Assembly: GCF_040656415.1 (NCBI RefSeq)
Contig: NZ_JBFAMC010000004.1
Span: forward strand, 186,001 to 250,000
Source: Rhodococcus_F sp040656415
GTDB lineage: Bacteria; Actinomycetota; Actinomycetes; Mycobacteriales; Mycobacteriaceae
DNA: 64,000 nt
Direction: 5' to 3'
Shown here: positions 9,082-18,683 of the stretch, piece by piece
Layout: each line of letters opens with the position of its first letter
Numbering within the stretch: position 1 is the stretch's first letter
Program-made: the position numbers and the translations under genes
The notes under the pieces: generated by a model
Seen by the model: only the letters and a program-made list of their open reading frames with translations
Told to the model about the DNA's origin: nothing
Databases searched by the model: none

Positions 9082-10340
9082 TGATAGACGTCCTGAACGC
9101 AGCAGCTCGCGGTGGACGCCGCCGCTTGATCGCGCTCATCGCCGGCATCGTTGTCGCAGCGCTGGTGATCACGGGCGGAGTGTGGTGGCTGTTCGCCCGA
9201 GCAGGCACCACGAAGATCACCGCTTACTTCGACAAGTCGGTGGGCATCTATCAGGGCTCCGATGTTCGTGTCTTGGGCGTGAAGGTCGGGTCTGTCGACA
9301 GCGTCGAACCGCAGGGCGAACAGGTGAAGGTCGAGATGCGGGTCGATCGCGGAGTGGACATTCCCGCAGACGCGAAGGCTGCCCAGATCACTCCATCCGT
9401 GGTGTCCGACCGCTACATTCAGCTCACGCCCGTCTACACGGGAGGGGCGAAGATGGAGAGCGGCACGATCATCGAGCGTGGGAACACGGCTACTCCCGTC
9501 GAGGTGGACCAGCTGTACGAGAGCATCGATCAGCTCTCGAACGCTCTGGGCCCGAACGGCGCGAACAAGGACGGGGCGCTGTCGCAGTTCATCGAGACCG
9601 GCGCCGCAAACCTCGACGGAAACGGAGAGGCGCTGGGAGAGAGCATAAGCAACCTTTCAGACGCAGCCCGTACGCTGAACGAGGGTCGCGGCGACCTGTT
9701 CGACACCGTCAAGAACCTCGAGGTGTTCGTGGGTGCGCTGGCGGCCAACGACCAGCAAGTTCGCGAATTCAATTCGCAGCTCTCGGATCTCACGGGTTTC
9801 TTGGCGGGGGAGCGGGAGAACCTCGGTGTTGCCCTCCACCAACTGGCGATTGCGCTCGGTGACGTGGCGAGGTTCGTGGCGGACAACAGGGAGATAGTTG
9901 CGAAGAATGTGGACGACTTGGTTCCGGTGACGCAAACGCTCGCAGACAACCGAACGGCTCTGGTCAACTCGCTGACCATGCTTCCGCTGGCCATCAGTAA
10001 CCTGGCCAACTCGTACGATGCGGAGTCAGGAACCCTGGCCTCGCGTGTGGCATTGCCGGATCTGGAGAATCCTGCCGCCCTCTTGTGCAAGCTGATCGAC
10101 CTAGGCCAGCTCAAGCCCGGCGATCCGCAGTTCGAGCAACTCGGACGGCAGATGCAGCCTCTGATCGACAACTGCATGACTATCGCCTCGGATATCAAGG
10201 GAGCGACATCGTCTCCGTCGCTTGTGCTTCCGTTCGGAATCATGAGTGGGGAGAACATCCAGCGGATGGTCACGCCCGGCACGGTGCCAGGTGTCGTGTC
10301 GCCGCGACTAGAAGGTGTGCTGGGTGGTGAGGGCCAGTGA
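9081..10340 (+). CDS. mceD: Mce family protein MceD
   Basis: This encodes 419 aa. The N-terminal anchor is at about residues 15-35 (IALIAGIVVAALVITGGVWW). The MCE domain has the pattern GSDVRVLGVKVGSVDSVEP and is followed by an extended helical domain. ATG 9081 shares a base with the mceC stop. The C-terminal region ends GVVSPRLEGVLGGEGQ. It is the fourth Mce subunit by position. The substrate of this importer cannot be inferred from sequence alone, since cholesterol, mycolate and fatty acid Mce systems look alike. Confidence 0.89.
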   Translation: MIDVLNAAARGGRRRLIALIAGIVVAALVITGGVWWLFARAGTTKITAYFDKSVGIYQGSDVRVLGVKVGSVDSVEPQGEQVKVEMRVDRGVDIPADAKAAQITPSVVSDRYIQLTPVYTGGAKMESGTIIERGNTATPVEVDQLYESIDQLSNALGPNGANKDGALSQFIETGAANLDGNGEALGESISNLSDAARTLNEGRGDLFDTVKNLEVFVGALAANDQQVREFNSQLSDLTGFLAGERENLGVALHQLAIALGDVARFVADNREIVAKNVDDLVPVTQTLADNRTALVNSLTMLPLAISNLANSYDAESGTLASRVALPDLENPAALLCKLIDLGQLKPGDPQFEQLGRQMQPLIDNCMTIASDIKGATSSPSLVLPFGIMSGENIQRMVTPGTVPGVVSPRLEGVLGGEGQ

Positions 10341-11626
10341 AGCGGCCGATAATTTTTGGAGCCGGTGCTTGTGCATTGGCTGTCGCAGTGAGTTCCTGCT
10401 CGTCCGAGGGGATCTACGGAATTCCTCTGCCGGGAGGGCCTGAAATCGGCAGCAATCCCATGCATCTGACGATCCAGTTCGAAGATGTTCTGGACCTCGT
10501 GCCGCAGTCGGCTGTAAAGGTCGATGGGGTTCCTGTGGGCCGGGTCGAATCGATCAAGGTGGCACCAGATGGGTGGACGGCCGACGTCGAGGTCGTTATC
10601 GACTCTTCGGTCGATCTTGCGGCCAATACGATCGCTGCAATAGATCAGACCAGCCTGCTCGGCGAGAAGTTCGTGCAGCTGTCCGAACCACCAGGTGACA
10701 AGGATCCCGAGCGACTGGAGGACGGCGACAGGATCGATCTGGACCGAACCCGGCAGGCCACCGAGATCGAGCAGGTATTCGGTGCGCTGTCGTTGCTTCT
10801 CAACGGTGGCGGTGTGGGCCAGCTGCAGCCGATCGTGCACGAACTCAGCGCCGCCCTCGACGGGCGTGAGGATCGAGTGCGGGGATTGCTCGAACAGGCG
10901 AACACCCTCATAGACGGTCTGAACCAGCAGCGCGACGACATCACGCGCGCCCTCGACGGTCTCGGGACGCTGACCACGCGAGTCGATGAACAGAACGAGA
11001 AGATCGGGCTCATCCTCGACGAGCTTCCGATTGCGGCCGACGTACTCAACGAACAGCGTCCGCAGCTCACCCAGCTGCTCGTGCAGTTGGACCAGCTCGG
11101 CGCAGTCGGGACCGACGTGATCAATCGGTCGAAGGATGATCTGATCGCCGACCTCCTTGCCCTCCGTCCGACGTTGAGGGCACTCGCCGAATCGGGCGAC
11201 GACCTGCCGAATTCACTCGCATTCATACCGACGCTCCCATTCCCGGACGGTATCGAGAAGCTCGCGCTCGGCGGATCGGTGAACCTGTTCCTGTCGATCG
11301 ATCTTCAGATCGGCAACGCGCTGAGCGCCCTCGGAGTCGGTCAGGGCGACCCGGTGTACGTTCCACCGAAGTTCGGCGAACCGAAGCCGATCGTCGACCC
11401 GTCGAACCCGTACTACAACGGCAATGGCCCGAAACCAGGTTGGCCAACCGTGTCGCTACTTCCGATTCTGCCGACGATTCCCGCCCCGACGCCTGTGTCG
11501 GACCCGAATCTTCCCGAAGCGGCACCCGCGGACGGCGAGGATGACATCCCAGCAGGCGAGTCGGAGTCTCCGCAGAATCCGCTCACAGGACTGCTCGAAC
11601 AGTTCGGAATCGGAGGTGGGCAATGA
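10337..11626 (+). CDS. mceE: Mce family lipoprotein MceE (LprK-like)
   Basis: This encodes 429 aa from GTG 10337, overlapping the mceD stop (GTGA). Unlike its siblings it starts with a lipoprotein signal peptide: FGAGACALAVAVSSC provides a lipobox with Cys at about residue 21. In every complete mce operon the fifth gene is a lipoprotein. The MCE domain carries VPQSAVKVDGVPVGRVESI. The last 70 residues are rich in Pro, Glu and Asp (PTPVSDPNLPEAAPADGEDD), probably an unstructured tail outside the membrane. Confidence 0.9.
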   Translation: MKRPIIFGAGACALAVAVSSCSSEGIYGIPLPGGPEIGSNPMHLTIQFEDVLDLVPQSAVKVDGVPVGRVESIKVAPDGWTADVEVVIDSSVDLAANTIAAIDQTSLLGEKFVQLSEPPGDKDPERLEDGDRIDLDRTRQATEIEQVFGALSLLLNGGGVGQLQPIVHELSAALDGREDRVRGLLEQANTLIDGLNQQRDDITRALDGLGTLTTRVDEQNEKIGLILDELPIAADVLNEQRPQLTQLLVQLDQLGAVGTDVINRSKDDLIADLLALRPTLRALAESGDDLPNSLAFIPTLPFPDGIEKLALGGSVNLFLSIDLQIGNALSALGVGQGDPVYVPPKFGEPKPIVDPSNPYYNGNGPKPGWPTVSLLPILPTIPAPTPVSDPNLPEAAPADGEDDIPAGESESPQNPLTGLLEQFGIGGGQ

Positions 11627-12870
11627 GGTCGCGAGTGGTCAGGATCCAGCTCGTCGCGTTCGCCGTCGTGGCGGTGCTCGGGTTGGTCTACGTCGGAGCC
11701 AAGTATGTCCGACTCGACAACTTGCTCGGGTTCGGTGAGTACGACGTGAACGCGCAGTTCAAGGACTCGGGCGGAATCTTCACCAACGCCGAGGTCACGT
11801 ATCGCGGTGTTCCGGTCGGTCGCGTGGGCGAGCTATCGCTCACCTCGACCGGTGTCAACGTTCAGCTGAAGATCTCCAACAGTTGGTCGGAGATTCCGGC
11901 GTCGGCCAAGGCGGTGGTCGCCAACCGGTCCGCGATCGGAGAGCAGTACGTAGACCTCCAGCCTGACAGCGATGAAGGCCCCTTCCTCCGCAATGGCTCG
12001 GTGATCGACCAGGACGACACCACTACACCTGTTGCCGTGGAGGAGCTGCTGTTGGCTACCGACACCCTGGTCAAGTCAGTGCCGATCGATCCGCTGCGCA
12101 CAGTCGTCACCGAACTGGGAGCGGCTTTCGACGGAAGGGGTGACGATCTGCAGACGTTGGCGGACTCGCTCTCGGCCTTGTCGCAGGATGGGCTCGACGT
12201 ACTCCCGCAGACGTTGTCCCTGATCAGAGATAGTGAGACGGTGCTAGCGACGCAGACCGATCAGTCGTCGGCGATCGTGCAGTTCAGCTCGGACCTGGAC
12301 GCCGTTGCAGCACAGCTCCGGACCAGTGACCCCGACATCCGCTCGATCATCGACCAGGGAATTCCGGCGAGCGACGAGCTTGGAAGGCTGGTGGATGAGA
12401 CCGGTCCGAACCTCACCACCGACTTGACGAACCTTGCCGCACTGGCAGAAGAACTGGGTCCACGGGCAATCGCTCTCCGTCCCATCCTGATATTCCTGCC
12501 GGCCATCGCCGCGTCCGCGGGAACCGTGGCACCGGGGGATGGAACGGTGCACCAAGGCATCGTCTTGGAAACCAACAATCCACCTTCGTGCACCATCGGC
12601 TACGAAGGGACCTACGAGATCCTGGCCGAGATGAAGCGGCAGGACCCGGACTTCGACGACACCCAGCAGGACTTCCCCTTCAACACCGAGGCAAGTTGCG
12701 ATGTGCCCCAGGGCAGTGTGACTGGCGTGCGTAGTGCAGACCGAATCGTGTTCGCCGATCCGGAAACGATTCAGCCATGGGACTACAAGCCGAAGGCCAT
12801 GCCCGACACCCTCAACCTGAACCCCATCGCTACGCAACTCGCACCGCTCCTCGGCGTTACCCCCAAGTAG
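11623..12870 (+). CDS. mceF: Mce family protein MceF
   Basis: This encodes 415 aa from ATG 11623, overlapping the mceE stop. A single N-terminal helix (IQLVAFAVVAVLGLVYVG) precedes an MCE domain with FTNAEVTYRGVPVGRVGEL and a helical region. The C-terminus holds a pair of cysteines (PPSCTIGYEG and EASCDVPQG). MceF is the last of the six Mce subunits. A 52-bp gap separates it from the first Mce-associated gene. Confidence 0.9.
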   Translation: MRSRVVRIQLVAFAVVAVLGLVYVGAKYVRLDNLLGFGEYDVNAQFKDSGGIFTNAEVTYRGVPVGRVGELSLTSTGVNVQLKISNSWSEIPASAKAVVANRSAIGEQYVDLQPDSDEGPFLRNGSVIDQDDTTTPVAVEELLLATDTLVKSVPIDPLRTVVTELGAAFDGRGDDLQTLADSLSALSQDGLDVLPQTLSLIRDSETVLATQTDQSSAIVQFSSDLDAVAAQLRTSDPDIRSIIDQGIPASDELGRLVDETGPNLTTDLTNLAALAEELGPRAIALRPILIFLPAIAASAGTVAPGDGTVHQGIVLETNNPPSCTIGYEGTYEILAEMKRQDPDFDDTQQDFPFNTEASCDVPQGSVTGVRSADRIVFADPETIQPWDYKPKAMPDTLNLNPIATQLAPLLGVTPK

Positions 12871-12922
12871 CATCGGTCTCCACCGGGCGTGAGTAGAAGA
12901 AAACGATAAGTAGGGTATTGGC

Positions 12923-13561
12923 GTGACGCGAACTGCCACCGACCCGGAGTCAGCACAATCTGCTCCGGGGAAGAACACAACTCTCAATGCAATGTTCGGC
13001 GTGGTGACTGCGCTGGTGGTGATCGCTGTCGTCGCAGCCGGATGGTTCGGCTACGGGTGGGCACGCGCGCTGTTCGTGGACAAACCGATCGCGGACGCGC
13101 GGGACTCGGCCTTGACCGGTGCCCAACAGGCAGCAATCAACCTCAATACGGTGGATTCTGCGGACATCTTGGGGTCCTTCGACAACATGAAGTCCTCGAT
13201 CACAGGCGAGAAGATGAACCAGGATCTTCAGGCAACGATCGACGGGCTCACGGACCAGATGCGTCAGTCGGGGGCGTCGAGCAGGGCCGAATTGATTCAG
13301 GGCACCTTGACCGAACTGAACACAGACGATCGCACGGCGAAAGCGCTGGTCGTTGTGGCGGTCACGACAACGTGGCCGGACCGGTTCACCAGGGCCAAGG
13401 TGACGATGCGACTGGGTGTCGAGGACGTTGACGGGGTTTGGAAGGCGTCATCGGTCGAGCCGGTTGGTGGACGGATTCCGCTAGAGGAGGGTCGGATCCC
13501 AGTGGCTCCCGCCCCCACCGATCTGACACCGGCACCCGATAGCGATACCGGCGGCCAGTAG
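12923..13561 (+). CDS. Mce-associated membrane protein
   Basis: This encodes 212 aa from GTG 12923. It has a short cytoplasmic N-terminus, one transmembrane helix (about 28-50, NAMFGVVTALVVIAVVAAGWFGYGW split by a few polar residues) and an extracytoplasmic domain of the nuclear-transport-factor-like fold seen in Mas proteins. The C-terminal tail is PAPTDLTPAPDS-like and disordered. Such proteins accompany mce operons and are thought to stabilise the importer. The next gene is of the same type. Confidence 0.75.
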   Translation: MTRTATDPESAQSAPGKNTTLNAMFGVVTALVVIAVVAAGWFGYGWARALFVDKPIADARDSALTGAQQAAINLNTVDSADILGSFDNMKSSITGEKMNQDLQATIDGLTDQMRQSGASSRAELIQGTLTELNTDDRTAKALVVVAVTTTWPDRFTRAKVTMRLGVEDVDGVWKASSVEPVGGRIPLEEGRIPVAPAPTDLTPAPDSDTGGQ

Positions 13562-13617
13562 ACCTGATGTGCTCCGGTGACCCGTCGGCGAGTCATGTAG
13601 TGAGAAAGCGGTGAATT

Positions 13618-14472
13618 ATGCCTCCCAAGCCCCGTAAGAACGTGCCGGGCAGCGCTGCGAGGGGCCGGCGTCCCCGCGTTGCGGGAACACGTAGGGCAAC
13701 GCCGAACACGGGGGGTTCGGCGGCGTCTGCAAAGCCGGCTGATCCGGCAAAGGAGCCGGATAGCACAAACGAGCCGGATCCGGCGGAAAAGGCTGCTGAA
13801 GCGAAAACGGTCTCGACCGAGAAGCCGGTCTCGACCGAGAAGCCGGCGTCGCCCGAGAAGCCGGTGTCGACCGAGACGGCGTCGCCAGGCGAGATCGAGG
13901 CCACGAACACTCAGCCGGAGATCGGTACGAACCAGCCTCCACCCACCATCGAGGTCGGGGAGTCGAGCGGGAACAACAAGATCGCATGGACGGTCGTAGG
14001 GATTCTCGGCGCTGCTGCGGTTGTGTTGGGCGTGTTCGCTGTGGTGGCGGCGTTCAGGCCGGGGGCGAACATCGCTAACACCGCGTGGGTTGACCAAGGC
14101 GCGACCGCGGAGGTGACCAGAGCGGGCACCGAGGCGATCGAGGCGCTGTACACCTACAACTACGAGACCATCGACCAAGACTTCGACAACGCTCGACAGT
14201 ATCTTGACGACGCCAGACGCGAGGAGTTCGACTCGACTGCTGACATCACGAAAGAAGCTGCAATCCAGACGAAGACGGCCACTGAGGCGATGGTCACAGA
14301 CATAGGCGTCACGGTGCTCGACGGCGACCGGGCCGAACTTCTCGCCCACATGAACGTAAGCGCGACTGGAGACTCGGTGGCAATCGGCAGTGCGGCCACC
14401 CCGCTCTCGATCAAGATGGAGAAGATCGACGGCAAGTGGTTGCTGTCCTATATTTCCGACAGCGAGGGCTAG
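13618..14472 (+). CDS. Mce-associated membrane protein with repeat-rich cytoplasmic tail
   Basis: This encodes 284 aa. The first 115 residues are a Lys/Pro/Glu-rich, low-complexity cytoplasmic tail containing a sixfold-periodic STEKPV-type repeat. A single helix follows (about 122-145, IAWTVVGILGAAAVVLGVFA) and then an extracytoplasmic domain similar in length to that of the preceding gene. It resembles the second Mas protein of mce operons and is the last gene of the unit. The tail may tether cytoplasmic partners, but that is only inference. Confidence 0.72.
   Translation: MPPKPRKNVPGSAARGRRPRVAGTRRATPNTGGSAASAKPADPAKEPDSTNEPDPAEKAAEAKTVSTEKPVSTEKPASPEKPVSTETASPGEIEATNTQPEIGTNQPPPTIEVGESSGNNKIAWTVVGILGAAAVVLGVFAVVAAFRPGANIANTAWVDQGATAEVTRAGTEAIEALYTYNYETIDQDFDNARQYLDDARREEFDSTADITKEAAIQTKTATEAMVTDIGVTVLDGDRAELLAHMNVSATGDSVAIGSAATPLSIKMEKIDGKWLLSYISDSEG
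13810..13881 (+). repeat. 18-bp in-frame tandem repeat, four units
   Basis: Units start at 13810, 13828, 13846 and 13864. The first two are identical (GTCTCGACCGAGAAGCCG) and the others differ at a few bases. Each encodes a six-residue unit of the type VSTEKP within the cytoplasmic tail of the Mce-associated protein. The unit length keeps the frame, so copy number could vary without inactivating the gene. Confidence 0.9.
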
Positions 14473-15077
14473 TCGGCTGACGCGCAGGCTGAAGGCTGCG
14501 CGGCCGCTGGACGCCAGGGGACGTCCAACGCGTGGATGACGGGTATCGGCGCACGCCCGACAGAGGGCGGATGAGTCGTGATTTGCACACTCTTGCAATG
14601 GAATTGACTAGTCGGAGCCGTCGTGGGCGCGAGCGTGCAGGAACATAGGTATGTCGGTGACGGGCAGGCCTGGGTGGGGGAGGCGATCGGGTGTGCAGGT
14701 CGCTCGCCGAAGCCAGCGGCTGTGACAGGGGACCGGGAAGGTGCGTGATCACAGTGAAAACACACGACATGCGCCCTAACGCTTGACGCCGCGTTGATCA
14801 CCCGTCACTCTATTGCGTGCCCACGTGCATTGATGTGGCCGCGCACCCCACTGGGTGCTGTTTGGGGACCCGACTCGACATTTGTTGAGTTTGGGTGTAC
14901 TTTTGGACGTTGCGCTGGCTGCCTCCTGTCCACCTCTCGTCCGCAACGCTGCAAAGGAATCACTCTTCAGCAACTGTGGCGAGTTTCGTTCGGGTTGTAA
15001 GCGGCGAAATTCGAAGCAGATACAGCGGCGGTCGCAACAGCAAGAGCGGCCCGCGTGAGGTGCTGGAAGGACGCATC
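14473..15077. other. 605-bp gap upstream of rpoB
   Basis: No gene is supported here; the open frames are short and run against the codon bias of the region. The stretch must contain the rpoB-rpoC promoter and leader. TTGACG at 14783-14788 is the best -35-like box, but no convincing -10 lies at the right spacing. The last 180 bp before rpoB are AT-richer than the flanks, as expected of a promoter region. Confidence 0.5.
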
Positions 15078-18000
15078 TTGGCAGTCTCTAGCCAGACCAA
15101 GGCAGTTTCCGGAATCCCCGGAGCCCCGAAGAGGGTTTCCTTTGCGAAGATTCGTGAACCCCTCGAAGTCCCCGGGCTCCTCGATGTACAAACTGATTCT
15201 TTCGAGTGGTTGATCGGTGCGCAGAGCTGGCGCGAACGCGCCGAGGCACGCGGCGACAACACCGTCACAGGTGGCCTGGAGGACATTCTCGCGGAACTTT
15301 CTCCGATCGAGGATTTCTCCGGCTCTATGTCCCTGTCCTTCTCGGACCCGCGCTTCGACGAGGTCAAGGCCTCGGTGGACGAGTGCAAAGACAAGGACAT
15401 GACCTACGCGGCCCCGTTGTTCGTCACCGCCGAGTTCATCAACAACAACACTGGTGAAATCAAGAGCCAGACGGTCTTCATGGGAGATTTCCCGATGATG
15501 ACCGACAAGGGCACGTTCATCATCAACGGCACCGAGCGTGTCGTGGTCTCGCAGCTGGTGCGTTCCCCTGGTGTCTACTTCGACGAGACGATCGACAAAG
15601 GCACTGAAAAGACCCTGCACAGCGTCAAGGTCATCCCGGGCCGCGGTGCGTGGCTCGAGTTCGACGTCGACAAGCGCGATACCGTTGGTGTCCGCATCGA
15701 TCGCAAGCGTCGTCAGCCGGTTACCGTGCTGTTGAAGGCTCTGGGTTGGACCACCGAGCAGATCACCGAGCGTTTCGGTTTCTCGGAGATCCTCATGGCC
15801 ACCCTCGAGAAGGACAACGCGTCAGGGACCGACGAGGCTCTGCTCGACATCTACCGCAAGCTGCGTCCGGGCGAGCCGCCGACAAAGGAGAGCGCGCAGA
15901 CGCTCCTGGAGAACCTGTTCTTCAAGGACAAGCGCTACGATCTGGCTCGCGTCGGCCGCTACAAGATCAACAAGAAGCTCGGCCTCAACACCGGGCAGCC
16001 GATCGTCGCGTCGACCCTCACCGAGGAAGACATCGTCGCCACCATCGAGTACCTGGTGCGTTTGCACGCCGGTGACAGCGAGATGACCGCTCCTGGCGGC
16101 GTCACCGTACCCGTCGAGGTCGACGACATCGACCACTTCGGAAACCGTCGTCTGCGCACGGTGGGTGAGCTCATCCAGAACCAGATCCGGGTCGGCCTGT
16201 CCCGTATGGAGCGAGTGGTACGTGAGCGCATGACCACTCAGGATGTCGAGGCAATCACCCCGCAGACGCTGATCAACATTCGGCCCGTAGTAGCCGCGAT
16301 CAAGGAGTTCTTCGGAACCTCCCAGCTGTCGCAGTTCATGGACCAGAACAACCCGCTGTCGGGGCTGACGCACAAGCGTCGTTTGTCCGCCCTCGGTCCG
16401 GGTGGTCTGTCCCGTGAGCGCGCCGGTCTCGAGGTCCGCGACGTGCACCCCTCGCACTACGGTCGGATGTGCCCGATCGAGACCCCAGAGGGTCCGAACA
16501 TCGGTCTGATCGGTTCACTGTCGGTGTACGCGCGGGTCAACCCGTTCGGTTTCATCGAGACCCCATACCGCAAGGTCGTCGACGGCCAGGTCACCGATCA
16601 GGTCGACTACCTGACTGCGGATGAGGAGGACCGGCACGTCGTCGCGCAGGCCAACTCCGTGATCGATGCCGCCGGTCACTTCACCGATGAGAAGATCCTC
16701 GTCCGTCGTAAGGGTGGTGAGGTCGAGTACGTCTCGTCCGCGGACATCGACTACATGGATGTCTCTCCTCGCCAGATGGTGTCCGTCGCGACCGCGATGA
16801 TCCCGTTCCTCGAGCATGACGACGCCAACCGCGCATTGATGGGCGCGAACATGCAGCGTCAGGCGGTGCCGCTCGTTCGCAGTGAGGCACCTTTGGTCGG
16901 TACCGGTATGGAGCTGCGTGCGGCCGTCGACGCGGGCGACGTCGTCGTCAACGACAAGACCGGTGTCGTGGAGGAGGTCTCCGCCGACTACGTCACGGTC
17001 ATGGCCGACGACGGAAGCCGCAGGACCTACCGGATGCGCAAGTTCGCACGTTCCAACCAGGGGACCTGCGCCAACCAGCGTCCGATCGTGGACGAGGGCC
17101 AGCGCGTCGAGGTCGGACAGGTTCTCGCGGACGGCCCCTGCACCGACAACGGTGAGATGGCACTCGGCAAGAACCTTCTCGTCGCGATCATGCCGTGGGA
17201 AGGCCACAACTACGAGGACGCGATCATCTTGTCGCAGCGCCTCGTGGAAGAGGATGTCTTGACCTCGATTCACATCGAGGAGCACGAGATCGATGCTCGC
17301 GACACCAAACTCGGCGCCGAAGAGATCACTCGCGACATCCCGAACGTCTCGGACGAAGTTCTCGCCGATCTCGACGAGCGCGGCATCATCCGTATCGGTG
17401 CGGAAGTTCGTGACGGCGATGTGCTGGTCGGAAAGGTCACACCGAAGGGCGAGACCGAGCTGACCCCGGAGGAGCGACTGCTGCGCGCCATCTTCGGTGA
17501 GAAGGCTCGCGAAGTTCGCGACACGTCGCTGAAGGTTCCACACGGTGAGACCGGCAAGGTCATCGGTATTCGCGTGTTTTCGCGCGAGGACGATGACGAT
17601 CTGCCCCCCGGAGTCAACGAGCTGGTCCGCGTCTACGTGGCACAGAAGAGGAAGATCCAGGACGGCGACAAGCTCGCCGGCCGTCACGGCAACAAGGGTG
17701 TCATCGGCAAGATCCTTCCCCAGGAGGACATGCCGTTCCTTCCCGACGGCACCCCGGTCGACATCATTCTGAACACCCACGGTGTGCCGCGTCGTATGAA
17801 CATCGGTCAGGTTCTCGAGACTCACCTGGGGTGGATCGGCAAGTCCGGCTGGAATGTATCGGTCGCAACTGACGGTTCACGCCCCGATTGGGCCGAAAGC
17901 CTGCCGGAGGAGATGCTGGCGGCTCCCGCCGGTTCCAACATCGCCACCCCGGTGTTCGACGGTGCCAAGGAAGACGAACTCATCGGCCTCCTTGGTTCGA

Positions 18001-18566
18001 CGCTGCCCAACCGCGACGGCGAGGTCATGGTGGCGCCCGACGGAAAGGCCACGTTGTTCGACGGCCGTTCCGGCGAGCCGTTCCCGTACCCGGTGTCGAT
18101 CGGCTACATGTACATCATCAAGCTGCATCACTTGGTCGACGACAAGATCCACGCTCGCTCGACCGGCCCGTACTCGATGATCACCCAGCAACCACTCGGT
18201 GGTAAGGCCCAGTTCGGTGGTCAGCGCTTCGGTGAGATGGAGTGCTGGGCGATGCAGGCCTACGGCGCGGCTTACACGCTGCAGGAGTTGCTCACCATCA
18301 AGTCGGACGACGTGGTGGGTCGAGTCAAGGTGTACGAAGCCATCGTCAAGGGCGAGAACATCCCCGAGCCGGGCATTCCCGAGTCGTTCAAGGTGCTCCT
18401 GAAGGAGCTTCAGTCGCTTTGCCTCAACGTGGAGGTGCTGTCCTCGGACGGCGCCGCCATCGCGATGGCCGACGCCGACGATGAGGACCTGGAACGGGCG
18501 GCAGCGAACCTGGGCATCAACTTGTCCAGGAACGAAGCGGCGACGGTCGACGACCTCGCGAACTAG
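15078..18566 (+). CDS. rpoB: DNA-directed RNA polymerase subunit beta
   Basis: This encodes 1162 aa from TTG 15078, with GGAAGG 7 nt upstream. The protein then begins AVSSQTKAVSGIPGAPKRV, as in other Nocardiaceae. GTG 15060 is an alternative start giving the MLEGRIL extension also seen in mycobacterial annotations. The rifampicin-resistance region is wild type, with GTSQLSQFMDQNNPLSG and THKRRLSALGPGG, so Asp516, His526 and Ser531 (E. coli numbering) are present. The catalytic-core motif GDKLAGRHGNKGV is intact. The subunit forms one half of the RNA polymerase cleft. rpoC follows after 117 bp. Confidence 0.97.
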   Translation: MAVSSQTKAVSGIPGAPKRVSFAKIREPLEVPGLLDVQTDSFEWLIGAQSWRERAEARGDNTVTGGLEDILAELSPIEDFSGSMSLSFSDPRFDEVKASVDECKDKDMTYAAPLFVTAEFINNNTGEIKSQTVFMGDFPMMTDKGTFIINGTERVVVSQLVRSPGVYFDETIDKGTEKTLHSVKVIPGRGAWLEFDVDKRDTVGVRIDRKRRQPVTVLLKALGWTTEQITERFGFSEILMATLEKDNASGTDEALLDIYRKLRPGEPPTKESAQTLLENLFFKDKRYDLARVGRYKINKKLGLNTGQPIVASTLTEEDIVATIEYLVRLHAGDSEMTAPGGVTVPVEVDDIDHFGNRRLRTVGELIQNQIRVGLSRMERVVRERMTTQDVEAITPQTLINIRPVVAAIKEFFGTSQLSQFMDQNNPLSGLTHKRRLSALGPGGLSRERAGLEVRDVHPSHYGRMCPIETPEGPNIGLIGSLSVYARVNPFGFIETPYRKVVDGQVTDQVDYLTADEEDRHVVAQANSVIDAAGHFTDEKILVRRKGGEVEYVSSADIDYMDVSPRQMVSVATAMIPFLEHDDANRALMGANMQRQAVPLVRSEAPLVGTGMELRAAVDAGDVVVNDKTGVVEEVSADYVTVMADDGSRRTYRMRKFARSNQGTCANQRPIVDEGQRVEVGQVLADGPCTDNGEMALGKNLLVAIMPWEGHNYEDAIILSQRLVEEDVLTSIHIEEHEIDARDTKLGAEEITRDIPNVSDEVLADLDERGIIRIGAEVRDGDVLVGKVTPKGETELTPEERLLRAIFGEKAREVRDTSLKVPHGETGKVIGIRVFSREDDDDLPPGVNELVRVYVAQKRKIQDGDKLAGRHGNKGVIGKILPQEDMPFLPDGTPVDIILNTHGVPRRMNIGQVLETHLGWIGKSGWNVSVATDGSRPDWAESLPEEMLAAPAGSNIATPVFDGAKEDELIGLLGSTLPNRDGEVMVAPDGKATLFDGRSGEPFPYPVSIGYMYIIKLHHLVDDKIHARSTGPYSMITQQPLGGKAQFGGQRFGEMECWAMQAYGAAYTLQELLTIKSDDVVGRVKVYEAIVKGENIPEPGIPESFKVLLKELQSLCLNVEVLSSDGAAIAMADADDEDLERAAANLGINLSRNEAATVDDLAN

Positions 18567-18574
18567 TTTTCGGT

Positions 18575-18603
18575 CCCCGGGCCGTGGAGATCACGGCCCG
18601 GGG
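18575..18603 (+). terminator. Hairpin in the rpoB-rpoC spacer (attenuator or processing site)
   Basis: CCCCGGGCCGTG at 18575-18586 pairs perfectly with CACGGCCCGGGG at 18592-18603 around a 5-nt loop, giving a 12-bp very GC-rich stem. There is no T-run. It begins 8 bp after the rpoB stop. Because rpoC must be co-expressed with rpoB, this is more likely a partial terminator, RNA processing site or mRNA stability element than a full stop. Confidence 0.55.
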
Positions 18604-18683
18604 GCGTAGTCCACATTTGGAATTGGCAGTCAGGAATCGGCGGCCACCGCTGATCCACAATCCCTCTGGGGAAAGGAAGTTAC

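Noticed and set aside
14783..14811. TTGACG with CACTCT as the rpoB promoter
   Set aside because: The -35 is good but no acceptable -10 exists at 16-19 bp; not listed as a promoter.
15060..15077. GTG 15060 as the rpoB start
   Set aside because: Possible, but TTG 15078 has a clear GGAAGG site at 7 nt. Kept as an alternative in the rpoB entry.
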